Source: Spongiactinospora sp. TRM90649 (GTDB lineage: Bacteria > Actinomycetota > Actinomycetes > Streptosporangiales > Streptosporangiaceae). Taken from it: 64,000 nt of DNA. Every line of letters starts with the position of its first letter. The stretch's first letter is position 1. Where the stretch lies: the NCBI RefSeq assembly GCF_029382225.1, contig NZ_JARLTC010000014.1, forward strand, positions 1 through 64,000, in the 5' to 3' direction. Below the pieces are notes generated by a model. The model was not told the DNA's origin, searched no databases, and saw only the letters and a list, made by a program, of their open reading frames with translations. The position numbers were made by a program, and so were the translations under genes. Below, piece after piece: positions 42,706 to 51,078 of the stretch.

Positions 42706-43890
42706 GTGATTTCGCTGCCCCCCGGCACTCACGTCGAGTCATCGGACCGGCCGTACCCTCTCACGCTGCTGCTGATCGAGGACGACCCGGGCGATGCCTA
42801 CCTGGTGCAGGAGCTGCTCGGCGCCACCGACGCACCGCCCAAGATCATCTGGGCGCGCAGCCTCGCGGACGGCCTGGCCAGGCTCTCCCCCGAGGTGCAC
42901 TGCGTGCTCGTCGATCTGTCCATGCCGGACGCCACCGGCCTGCAGGCACCCCAGCAGGTGCTCGCCAGGGCCCCGCACGCGGCCGTGCTGGTGCTGACCG
43001 GGCTGGACGACGCGCAGGCGGGGGCCGCCGCCGTCGCCGCCGGGGCGGAGGACTACCTGGTCAAGGGCGAGGTGACCACCCGGCAGCTCGACCGTGCGAT
43101 CCGCTACGCCCTCGAACGCAAGCACGCCGTACTGGCCAGGCAGCGGCTCCTGGAGGCCGAGCGGGTGGCCGAGGAGAACGCCCGGCTGGAGCACGGCCTG
43201 CTGCCGGTGGCGCTGCTGCGGACCGACGACCTCGAACACCACACCCGCTACATCCCCGGGCGCCAGGAGGCGCTGCTCGCCGGCGACTTCTACGACACCG
43301 TGCAGACCCCGGACGGCGCGGTGCACATCGTGATCGGCGACGTCAGCGGGCACGGCCCGGACGAGGCCGCGCTCGGCGTCGCGCTGCGGATCGCCTGGCG
43401 CACGCTGGTGCTCGCCGGTCACACCGGCACCGACATGCTACGCATCCTGGACGCCCTGCTGCGCCAGGAGCGCAACGCCCCGGAGATCTTCACCACCATC
43501 TGCACGGTCACGATCGCCCCCGCGCTCGACTCGGCCCGCATGTGGGTGGTCGGCCATCCGCCCCCGCTGGTCATGGACGGCGACGCCATCGACTTCGTGC
43601 CCGGCACCCCCTCCGGCCCGCCGCTCGGCATCTTCCCCGACGCCGAGTGGCCCGCGATCGACGTCCCGCTCGGCCGCGACTGGGCGCTGCTCCTCTACAC
43701 GGACGGCCTGATCGAGGCGTCGATGGGCAGTGGCCTGCTCGGCCTGGAGGGACTGATGCGGATGGTTCGCGAACACGGCGGCTTCGACTTCGACGGCATC
43801 GTCAACACGATCACCGAGCGGCGGCAGATCGCGCTCAACGACGACCTGGCGCTGCTACTCGTCCGGCGCAGGACCGGGAGCGCCTCGTGA
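42706..43890 (+). CDS. response-regulator-fused PP2C (RsbU/SpoIIE-type) phosphatase
   Basis: The 394-residue protein has a receiver domain (about 17-135), with phospho-acceptor Asp in CVLVDLSMPD and Lys in DYLVKGE, a short coiled linker, and a PP2C-type SpoIIE phosphatase domain (about 180-390). The latter shows LLAGDFYDTV, VIGDVSGHGPDEA and LLLYTDGLIEA, with the metal-binding aspartates in place. It should dephosphorylate an anti-sigma antagonist once its receiver is phosphorylated. GAGG precedes GTG 42706, and its stop overlaps the kinase start (GTGA). Confidence 0.93.
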   Translation: MISLPPGTHVESSDRPYPLTLLLIEDDPGDAYLVQELLGATDAPPKIIWARSLADGLARLSPEVHCVLVDLSMPDATGLQAPQQVLARAPHAAVLVLTGLDDAQAGAAAVAAGAEDYLVKGEVTTRQLDRAIRYALERKHAVLARQRLLEAERVAEENARLEHGLLPVALLRTDDLEHHTRYIPGRQEALLAGDFYDTVQTPDGAVHIVIGDVSGHGPDEAALGVALRIAWRTLVLAGHTGTDMLRILDALLRQERNAPEIFTTICTVTIAPALDSARMWVVGHPPPLVMDGDAIDFVPGTPSGPPLGIFPDAEWPAIDVPLGRDWALLLYTDGLIEASMGSGLLGLEGLMRMVREHGGFDFDGIVNTITERRQIALNDDLALLLVRRRTGSAS

Positions 43891-45449
43891 AGCTGCGGCA
43901 TCCCCTCCGCTGGCTGTTCGGCCTCCCGCTCGGGCGGTTGTTCCTGGCCACCGGCACGCTGATGGCCGTGCTGCTGCTGGCCGGCTCCGCGCTGATCACG
44001 GCGGCGCTCGGCAACAGCAGGCAGGCCAGGAGCCAGGTGCTCGACGTGATCGACCCGGCGATCCTCTACACGATGGACCTCAGCGACGCGCAGGGCGACC
44101 AGCAGACCGCGGTCGCCCTCTACCGCGCCGACGAGCGTCCCGACCGGCTGGCCGCCTACCGCGAGGCCGTCGCCGCCGAGGGCGCCGCCACGGCCCAGAT
44201 CTCCCGGCTGATGACCGGCCACGAGCGGGTCCGGCCGGTGACGGACGCGCTCACCCGCCTGAGCGACGCCTCCGCGCGCTGGCGGCGCGAGTACGCCGAC
44301 GTGGTCGCGGCGGGCACCCCCGCCAACGAGGAGGCCGACAAGGCCGGCCGGGCGGCGGTGCAGGGCGGGCAGGCCGTCCTGCGGGAACGGCTGGCCGTGC
44401 TGCACCGGGAGGGCAGCGCGGAGATGACGCGCCGGGTCAGCCGGTTCTACCTGTCCCTGGCGATCTGGGTGACGCTGCTGGTCGTCTCGCTGACCGCCCT
44501 GGTGCTGGTGCTGCGCCGGGCGGTGCTGCGGCCGGTCACCGAGCTGAACCGGCAGGTCGGCCTGGTGGCGGCGGGCGACTTCGACCACCGGGTCCAGGTG
44601 CGCGGCCCGGCCGAGCTGACCGCGCTGTCCGCCCATGTCGACGACATGCGCGAGCGCATCCTGTCGGAGTGGCGGGCCACCGCCGAGGCCCAGCGCCGCC
44701 TCGAAGACCAGGCCACGGAGCTGCGCAGGTCCAACGGCGAGCTGGAGCAGTTCGCCTACGTCGCCAGCCACGACCTCCAGGAGCCGCTGCGCAAGGTGGC
44801 CAGCTTCACCCAGATGCTCGAACAGCGCTACGCGGACCAGCTCGACGACCGCGCCCGGCAGTACATCGGATACGCGGTGGACGGCGCCAAGCGGATGCAG
44901 AAGCTGATCAACGACCTGCTCGACTTCTCCCGGGTCGGCAGAGTCGGCGGCGAGCGGGTGCCGACCGGCTCCGGCGACGCCCTGCGGGCCGCGCTGCGCG
45001 ACCTGGCCGCCCCGATCGAGGAGTCCGGCGCCCGGATCGAGTACGGCGAGCTGCCCCAGGTCCGGGGCAATCCGCTGCTGCTCTCCCGGCTCTGGCAGAA
45101 CGTGGTGAGCAACGCGGTGAAGTTCCGCTCGGCCGATCCGCCGCTGATCCGGATCGAGGCCGTGCGCGACGGCGACATGTGGGAGTTCTCCTGTTCCGAC
45201 AACGGGATCGGCATCGACCCCCGCTACACTGACCGGATCTTCCTGATCTTCCAGCGACTGCACTCCCGGGACGCCTATCCGGGCACGGGAATCGGGCTGG
45301 CGATGGCGAAGAAGATCGTCGAGTATCTGGGCGGCCGGATCTGGGTCGAGCACCCCGCCTCCGGCACGCCGGGCACGACCTTCCGGTGGACCCTGCCCGC
45401 GACGGCTCCCGACGGCCCCGGCCGTCCGCGACCTGGAGAGAGCGAATGA
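43887..45449 (+). CDS. membrane histidine kinase with CHASE3-like and HAMP domains
   Basis: The 520-residue kinase has membrane helices near 18-42 and 192-212 that flank a helical extracytoplasmic domain of CHASE3 type. A HAMP segment (about 212-265) leads to a coiled coil. The acceptor helix reads FAYVASHDLQEPLRKV with the phospho-His, and the HATPase has NVVSNAVKF, DNGIGID and GTGIGLAMAKKI. The motifs resemble phytochrome-type kinases. GTG 43887 and the stop overlap its two neighbours, so the three genes are one unit. Confidence 0.93.
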   Translation: MKLRHPLRWLFGLPLGRLFLATGTLMAVLLLAGSALITAALGNSRQARSQVLDVIDPAILYTMDLSDAQGDQQTAVALYRADERPDRLAAYREAVAAEGAATAQISRLMTGHERVRPVTDALTRLSDASARWRREYADVVAAGTPANEEADKAGRAAVQGGQAVLRERLAVLHREGSAEMTRRVSRFYLSLAIWVTLLVVSLTALVLVLRRAVLRPVTELNRQVGLVAAGDFDHRVQVRGPAELTALSAHVDDMRERILSEWRATAEAQRRLEDQATELRRSNGELEQFAYVASHDLQEPLRKVASFTQMLEQRYADQLDDRARQYIGYAVDGAKRMQKLINDLLDFSRVGRVGGERVPTGSGDALRAALRDLAAPIEESGARIEYGELPQVRGNPLLLSRLWQNVVSNAVKFRSADPPLIRIEAVRDGDMWEFSCSDNGIGIDPRYTDRIFLIFQRLHSRDAYPGTGIGLAMAKKIVEYLGGRIWVEHPASGTPGTTFRWTLPATAPDGPGRPRPGESE

Positions 45450-45895
45450 CCGCCCCGTATCCGATCGAGGTGCTGCTGGTCGAGGACGACGCGGGCGACG
45501 TGCTCCTGACCAGGGAGGCGTTCGACTACAACAAGCTGCGCAACCGCCTGCACGTGGTGGGCGACGGCGAGCAGGCGCTCGCCTTCCTGCGCCGCGAGGG
45601 CGCCTACGCCGACGTGCCGCGCCCCGACCTGATCCTGCTCGACCTCAACCTGCCGGGGATGGACGGCCTGGAGGTGCTGTCCGTCATCAAAGACGACGAG
45701 CGGATCCGCAGCATCCCCGTGGTCGTCCTGACTACTTCTGAGGCCGAACAGGACATCCTGCGCAGCTACCACCTGCACGCCAACGCCTACGTCTCCAAGC
45801 CGGTGGACTTCGAGCGGTTCATCCAGGTGGTCCGGCAGATCGACGACTTCTTCGTGACCGTGGTCAAACTCGCCCGTCCCGCACCGCACTCGTGA
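45446..45895 (+). CDS. single-domain response regulator, Rcp1-like
   Basis: The 149-residue protein is a receiver without an output domain. VEDDAGDVLLTREAF holds the acidic pocket, LILLDLNLPGMDG the phospho-acceptor Asp, and NAYVSKPVDF the conserved Lys. The start overlaps the kinase stop in ATGA. It may relay phosphate between the kinase and the receiver of the upstream phosphatase; that is inference. Confidence 0.93.
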   Translation: MTAPYPIEVLLVEDDAGDVLLTREAFDYNKLRNRLHVVGDGEQALAFLRREGAYADVPRPDLILLDLNLPGMDGLEVLSVIKDDERIRSIPVVVLTTSEAEQDILRSYHLHANAYVSKPVDFERFIQVVRQIDDFFVTVVKLARPAPHS

Positions 45896-45922
45896 CACTT
45901 GAACGCCGCTCTGACGGGTAGA

Positions 45923-45938
45923 CGTGACAGGAATCACA
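45923..45938. promoter_or_regulatory. CRP-like box 1 upstream of the second sdh operon
   Basis: CGTGACAGGAATCACA matches the TGTGA-N6-TCACA consensus except for the first base. It is 179 bp upstream of the first gene of the operon. Actinobacterial CRP/GlxR proteins bind such sites; the regulator is not encoded in this window. Confidence 0.6.
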
Positions 45939-45957
45939 CCTGGTCGGCGAAAAAGTG

Positions 45958-45973
45958 AGTGACCCCGTTCACA
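45958..45973. promoter_or_regulatory. CRP-like box 2 upstream of the second sdh operon
   Basis: AGTGACCCCGTTCACA again matches TGTGA-N6-TCACA except for its first base. It is 35 bp from the first box, so the two could be occupied together. The nearest -10-like sequence is TAACGT, around 45995-46000. Confidence 0.6.
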
Positions 45974-46116
45974 TAAGTGGATGCGGTAGTCGTAACGTAT
46001 CTGCCACCAACGCGCGGCACAGCGTGTGATTCGGCGCGACCGTCACCGTGCGCGCACGACGATAGACGACACCCGGACCCCGGACGGCGAGGTCCAGGGA
46101 CATGGAGAGGTCCCCG

Positions 46117-46920
46117 ATGACCCAGACAACGGCCGAGAGCCCGGCCAGGAGACAACGCGCGCAGCTCAAGGCCCGCACACTGCGCACCGACCGATGGTGG
46201 CTGGCCCCTGCGCTGACGTTCGCCGCCCTGGCGTCCTTCCTCGTGTACGGATTCTGGGCGATCTTCGACTCCAGCTACTTCGTGGAGCCGTATCTCGCCC
46301 CGTTCTCCGCGCCATGCCTCACCACGGCATGCCCCGAGGGCGCACGACTCTTCGGGTTCGCACCCATCGGCGACTGGTTCCCGCTGCCGCCGGGCTTCCT
46401 GGTCCTCGGCCTGCCCGCGGGCTTCCGTCTCACCTGTTATTACTACCGGAAGTCGTACTACCGGTCGTTCTGGCTGTCGCCGCCGGCCTGCGCGGTCAAC
46501 GAGCCGCACGGCAAGTACACCGGTGAGACCCGGTTCCCGCTGATCATCCAGAACGTGCACCGTTACTTCTTCTACGGCGCGATTCTGATCGGTGCGATCC
46601 TCTCCTACGACGCGATCCTCGCGTTCCGTAACTCCCACGGCGAGTGGGGGCACATGGGGCTCGGCACCCTGATCCTGGTGATCAACGCGATCTTCATCGT
46701 CGCCTACACGCTCTCCTGCCACTCCTGCAGGCACATCGTCGCCGGGCGGCTGAACCACTTCTCGCGTCACCCGCTCAGGTATCGGTTCTGGGGCCTCGTC
46801 TCCAAGCTGAACGCCAGGCACATGCTGCTGGCCTGGATCTCGATGTACACGGTCATGTTCGCCGACCTCTACGTCCGGCTGGTGGCCAAGGGCGTCATCA
46901 CCGACATCACGTTCTTCTAA
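46117..46920 (+). CDS. membrane anchor subunit of an Sdh1-type succinate dehydrogenase
   Basis: The 267-residue protein has about five membrane helices between residues 30 and 260. It is unusual in its cysteines and histidines: Cys67, Cys72, Cys107, Cys125, then CHSCRH at 201-206, plus His131, His148 and His235. It is unlike the b558 anchor of the other sdh operon. I recall that the mycobacterial Sdh1 anchor has a membrane-embedded Rieske-type [2Fe-2S] cluster; the pattern here is compatible but unproven. ATG 46117 follows GAGAGG by five bases. It leads the three-gene operon. Confidence 0.82.
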   Translation: MTQTTAESPARRQRAQLKARTLRTDRWWLAPALTFAALASFLVYGFWAIFDSSYFVEPYLAPFSAPCLTTACPEGARLFGFAPIGDWFPLPPGFLVLGLPAGFRLTCYYYRKSYYRSFWLSPPACAVNEPHGKYTGETRFPLIIQNVHRYFFYGAILIGAILSYDAILAFRNSHGEWGHMGLGTLILVINAIFIVAYTLSCHSCRHIVAGRLNHFSRHPLRYRFWGLVSKLNARHMLLAWISMYTVMFADLYVRLVAKGVITDITFF

Positions 46921-46934
46921 GGAAAGCCCCGATC

Positions 46935-48845
46935 ATGGATATCGAACGTCACAAGTACGACGTCGTCGTCATCGGCGCGGGCGGGGCCGGGCTGCGAGCC
47001 GCGATCGAGGCGCGTCAGCAGGGCAAGAAGACCGCCATCGTGTGCAAGTCGCTGTTCGGCAAGGCCCACACCGTGATGGCCGAGGGCGGCGCGGCCGCCG
47101 CCATGGGCAACGTCAACCCGGACGACAGCTGGAAGGTCCACTTCCGCGACACCATGCGCGGCGGCAAGTTCCTGAACAACTGGCGGATGGCCGAGCTGCA
47201 CGCCAAGGAGGCCCCGGACCGCGTCTGGGAGCTGGAGGCGTGGGGCGCGCTGTTCGACCGCACCAAGGACGGCAAGATCAGCCAGCGCAACTTCGGCGGG
47301 CACGAGTACCCCCGGCTGGCGCACGTCGGCGACCGCACCGGCCTGGAGATGATCCGCACCCTCCAGCAGCGCGTGGTCGCGCTCCAGCAGGAGGACTTCG
47401 CCGTCCACGGCGACCACGAGGCGTACATCAAGGTCTTCGCCGAGTGCACGATCACCCGCCTGCTGAAGGACGAGGAGCAGGGCGCGATCGCCGGGGCCTT
47501 CGGCTACTGGCGGGAGAACGGCTCGCTGATCCTGTTCGAGGCCCCCGCCGTGGTGCTCGCCACCGGCGGCATCGGCAAGTCCTACGTGGTGACCTCCAAC
47601 TCCTGGGAGTACACCGGCGACGGCCACGCGCTGGCGCTGCTGGCCGGGGCCCGGCTGATCAACATGGAGTTCATCCAGTTCCACCCGACCGGCATGGTGT
47701 GGCCGCCTTCGGTGCGCGGCATCCTGGTCACCGAGTCGGTCCGCGGTGACGGCGGGGTGCTGCGCAACTCCGAGGGCAAGCGGTTCATGTTCGACTACAT
47801 CCCCGAGGTGTTCAAGGACAAGTACGCCACCACCGAGGAGGAGGGCGACCGCTGGTACAACGACCAGGCCAACAACCGCCGCCCTCCGGAGCTGCTGCCG
47901 CGTGACGAGGTGGCCAGGGCGATCAACGCCGAGGTGAAGGCCGGGCGCGGATCACCCCAGGGCGGGGTGTTCCTGGACGTCTCCAGCCGGCTGCCCGCCG
48001 AGGAGATCCGCAGGCGGCTGCCGTCCATGCACCACCAGTTCAAGGAACTGGCCGACGTGGACATCACCGCCGAGCCCATGCAGGTCGGCCCGACCTGCCA
48101 CTACGTGATGGGCGGCGTGGAGGTCGACGCCGACACCGGCGCGGCCTCGGTGCCCGGCCTGTTCGCGGCGGGCGAGGTGTCCGGCGGCATGCACGGCTCC
48201 AACCGGCTCGGCGGCAACTCGCTGTCGGACCTGCTGGTCTTCGGCCGCCGCGCCGGAGGCGGCGCCGCCGCCTACGTGGACGGCCTGGCCCGGCGCCCCA
48301 CCGTCTCCGACCAGGTGGTGACCGACGCCAAGGCCGAGGTGCTCAGCCCGCTGGAGCGGACCGGTGAGAACCCCTACGAGGTCCACCAGGAACTCCAGCG
48401 GACGATGAACGAGCTGGTCGGCATCATCCGCAAGGCCGAGGAGATCACCGAGGCCCTGGAGGCCGTGCAGAAGCTGCGCGAGCGCGCCAAGGGCGTCGGC
48501 GCGGCGGGCAGCCGGATCTACAACCCCGGCTGGCACCTGTGCCTGGACCTGCGCAACATGCTGCTGGTCAGCGAGTGCGTGGCACGCGCCGCGCTGCTGC
48601 GCCAGGAGAGCCGGGGCGGCCACACCCGTGACGACTACCCCGACATGTCCGCGGACTGGCGGCGGCGGCTGCTGGTCTGCGCGGCGAACGCCGACGGCTC
48701 GTCGGTGTCCATCGAGGAGAAGATCCAGCCGTCCATGCGGGACGACCTGCTCACCCTGTTCGACCGCGGGGAGCTGAGCAAGTACCTCACGGACGACGAG
48801 ATGACCGAGTTCGACGTCGCGGTCAAGGAGTCAGCATCAGCATGA
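46935..48845 (+). CDS. sdhA: succinate dehydrogenase/fumarate reductase flavoprotein, Sdh1 type
   Basis: The 636-residue flavoprotein has the Rossmann motif VVVIGAGGAGLRAAI and AHTVMAEGGAAAAMG with the FAD-linking His. NMEFIQFHPTGM and HGSNRLGGNSLSDLL belong to the active-site region. The overall plan is that of the Sdh1/fumarate-reductase-like subunits rather than that of the sdhA at 38863, with which it shares only family-level similarity by eye. It starts 14 nt after the anchor gene and overlaps the iron-sulfur gene in ATGA. Confidence 0.94.
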   Translation: MDIERHKYDVVVIGAGGAGLRAAIEARQQGKKTAIVCKSLFGKAHTVMAEGGAAAAMGNVNPDDSWKVHFRDTMRGGKFLNNWRMAELHAKEAPDRVWELEAWGALFDRTKDGKISQRNFGGHEYPRLAHVGDRTGLEMIRTLQQRVVALQQEDFAVHGDHEAYIKVFAECTITRLLKDEEQGAIAGAFGYWRENGSLILFEAPAVVLATGGIGKSYVVTSNSWEYTGDGHALALLAGARLINMEFIQFHPTGMVWPPSVRGILVTESVRGDGGVLRNSEGKRFMFDYIPEVFKDKYATTEEEGDRWYNDQANNRRPPELLPRDEVARAINAEVKAGRGSPQGGVFLDVSSRLPAEEIRRRLPSMHHQFKELADVDITAEPMQVGPTCHYVMGGVEVDADTGAASVPGLFAAGEVSGGMHGSNRLGGNSLSDLLVFGRRAGGGAAAYVDGLARRPTVSDQVVTDAKAEVLSPLERTGENPYEVHQELQRTMNELVGIIRKAEEITEALEAVQKLRERAKGVGAAGSRIYNPGWHLCLDLRNMLLVSECVARAALLRQESRGGHTRDDYPDMSADWRRRLLVCAANADGSSVSIEEKIQPSMRDDLLTLFDRGELSKYLTDDEMTEFDVAVKESASA

Positions 48846-49603
48846 GTTACAAGGCGAACTTCCGTGTGTGGCGCGGTGAGGGCGGCGACGGCAAGCTGGA
48901 GGACTTCACCGTCGAGGTGAACGAGGGCGAGGTCGTCCTCGACATCATCCACCGGCTCCAGGCCACCCAGGCGCCCGACCTCGCCGTGCGGTGGAACTGC
49001 AAGGCGGGCAAGTGCGGCTCGTGTTCCATGGAGATCAACGGCAAGCCGCGGCTGGGCTGCATGACCCGGATGTCCACGTTCGAGGAGAACGAGGTCGTCA
49101 CGGTCACCCCGATGCGGACCTTCCCCGTGATCAAGGACCTGGTCTGCGACGTGTCCTTCAACTACGAGAAGGCCAGGCAGATCCCGTCGTTCACCCCGCC
49201 CGCCGACGTCAAGCCCGGCGAGTACCGGATGAAGCAGGTCGATGTCGAGCGGTCGCAGGAGTTCCGCAAGTGCATCGAGTGCTTCATGTGCAACAACGTC
49301 TGCCACGTGATCCGTGACCACGAGGAGAACAAGCCGGCGTTCTCCGGCCCGCGTTTCCTGATGCGGATCGCCGAGCTGGACATGCACCCCTACGACGTGG
49401 CCGACCGCAAGGACGCCGCGCAGGACGAGCACGGCCTCGGCTACTGCAACATCACCAAGTGCTGCACCGAGGTCTGCCCGGAGCACATCAAGATCACCGA
49501 CAACGCGCTCATCCCGATGAAGGAGCGCATCGTCGACCGCCGCTACGACCCGCTGGTCTGGCTCGGCAACAAGATCTTCAAGCGTTCCGACGCCAAGAAG
49601 TGA
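48842..49603 (+). CDS. sdhB: succinate dehydrogenase/fumarate reductase iron-sulfur subunit, Sdh1 type
   Basis: The 253-residue subunit has CKAGKCGSCSMEINGKPRLGC for the [2Fe-2S] cluster (about residues 56-77; the string is a description of ligand spacing C-x4-C-x2-C-x11-C). CIECFMCNNVC and CCTEVCPEHI supply the other clusters. It is the last gene of the operon, and its ATG overlaps the flavoprotein stop. It hands electrons to the anchor subunit with the cysteine cluster. Confidence 0.94.
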   Translation: MSYKANFRVWRGEGGDGKLEDFTVEVNEGEVVLDIIHRLQATQAPDLAVRWNCKAGKCGSCSMEINGKPRLGCMTRMSTFEENEVVTVTPMRTFPVIKDLVCDVSFNYEKARQIPSFTPPADVKPGEYRMKQVDVERSQEFRKCIECFMCNNVCHVIRDHEENKPAFSGPRFLMRIAELDMHPYDVADRKDAAQDEHGLGYCNITKCCTEVCPEHIKITDNALIPMKERIVDRRYDPLVWLGNKIFKRSDAKK

Positions 49604-49618
49604 GCAGGTAACGAACCG

Positions 49619-49651
49619 AACGGGGCGGCGCCGATCCGGCGCCGCCCCGTT
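49619..49651 (+). terminator. strong hairpin terminator of the second sdh operon
   Basis: AACGGGGCGGCGCC (49619-49632) is the exact inverse complement of GGCGCCGCCCCGTT (49638-49651), with a 5-base loop. It starts 15 bases after the last stop codon of the operon. Confidence 0.85.
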
Positions 49652-49719
49652 CCGGCTTCTGGGGCCTGGGGCGCTCTCTGTCAGCCGCCCCTGGGCGGGG
49701 CTCTGCGCGGGCCTGAGCG

Positions 49720-50988
49720 TCAGTCGGAACGGCGGCGGCGGAACAGGCCGCCCTTCCCCTTCTCGCCGCCTCCGGGGCCGTCAAGGAGCTCCGGGTCGGT
49801 CTCCGGCTTGCGGCGCTTTCCTGGCCGTCCGGGACGGCCGGGCGGACGGCCGGTCTCGGGGCCGCCCGGCTCGGGCATCACGTAGACGGCCGTGGCGTCG
49901 AGGGTGCCGTCGAACGGCGGCTGCTGCTCGTGGGGGCTCGTGGGCGGGGCGGGCACGCGCTCCACGTAGAACTCCGGCTGCGACCCGGGCGGGGCCGTCG
50001 AGGCGGAGTGTTCCGGCGGCCCGGACTCCTCCACGGACCCCGGGGGAAGCTGGAGCACCTGCGGCCCGAAGGGAGCTTCGGACGGAGGCTCGTACGGGGC
50101 CTGCTCGTAGGTCGGCTGCGCGTACTGCGGCGGGTAGTTGTGCACCGGCATCAGGTTGACGACGGTCGTCGTGGAGTAGGCCGCAGGAGGAGCCGGATAT
50201 CCGGCGACATATCCGGGCCCGGCCGGGTAACCCGCGTACGGCGGAACCTCCGCGCCCTGACGTCCCCACGCTCCGGGACCGGCCCTCCTGATCGCGGCGG
50301 CGTGGGCCAGACGGCGCAGCTTGCTCTCATAGACCAGCACCGCGAACAGCGCGAGCAGCATCAGCACCAGCGCCGGGATGCCGAGCTGACGGCTCAGCGT
50401 CGCCCGGTCCATCTCCGGCGACGCCTCGCGCAGTTCGATCGCGGCGACCTCCGGGCTGCTGATCAGGTCGGTCGGGAGCGGCTGGCTCACCGACGGCACC
50501 GGCGCCGCGCTGGTGCCGGGCGAGTCCGTCACCGCGGGAAGAGAGACCGCCTCGCTGACCGTGGGCGTGGGCGGATCGCTGGTGGCCGTGGGCGGAACCT
50601 GGATCTCCTGGCTCGGCAGGCTCTGCGGCGCGGACGTGACCGGCGGGACCGGAGGCTGCGGCTGCTGCTGTTGCGGCTGCTTGGTCTTCTTCGGCTTCTT
50701 CGGCGGCGGCGTCACGGTGATCGTGGTCGTCACCTCGACCGGCTCTTCCGGGGTCGTGGTGACGGTGATCGTGACCTCGGGCTCCAGATCCGACTGGTCT
50801 GGCGATTCCGGCCCTGCGTTGTCGTCCGGTGGGTCGAGGACCGTCGTCGGATCGGCGGCGGACAGCTCTTCGGCCGCCGCGTTCGCACTGTTGCCGATCA
50901 TCGGCGCCGCGGCCAGAACACCGGCCCCGCACAGGCCGACCGTCACGAGCAGCACGGCCACCGCCTTGGCTCGCCCCTGTCGCGACAC
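49720..50988 (-). CDS. secreted/membrane Pro-rich protein
   Basis: The 422-residue product has an N-terminal signal or anchor (about 8-32), then about 160 residues dominated by Thr, Pro and Val with TPPPKKPKKTKQPQQQQ, a membrane helix (about 205-225) and a Pro/Tyr/Gly-rich tail ending in RRRRSD. It looks like a wall-spanning or surface protein with a cytoplasmic tail. GTG 50988 is chosen because GGGGAGG lies six bases upstream; a TTG ten codons earlier is also open. No family is recognised. Confidence 0.65.
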   Translation of the reverse strand: MSRQGRAKAVAVLLVTVGLCGAGVLAAAPMIGNSANAAAEELSAADPTTVLDPPDDNAGPESPDQSDLEPEVTITVTTTPEEPVEVTTTITVTPPPKKPKKTKQPQQQQPQPPVPPVTSAPQSLPSQEIQVPPTATSDPPTPTVSEAVSLPAVTDSPGTSAAPVPSVSQPLPTDLISSPEVAAIELREASPEMDRATLSRQLGIPALVLMLLALFAVLVYESKLRRLAHAAAIRRAGPGAWGRQGAEVPPYAGYPAGPGYVAGYPAPPAAYSTTTVVNLMPVHNYPPQYAQPTYEQAPYEPPSEAPFGPQVLQLPPGSVEESGPPEHSASTAPPGSQPEFYVERVPAPPTSPHEQQPPFDGTLDATAVYVMPEPGGPETGRPPGRPGRPGKRRKPETDPELLDGPGGGEKGKGGLFRRRRSD

Positions 50989-51078
50989 CCGTGTCCTCCC
51001 CGAACACATCCAAGTCAAGGAAAACCCTAGATGGGTAAAAGTAACAGCAAAACCCGTGTCCGCAACACCGCTTTCGGA

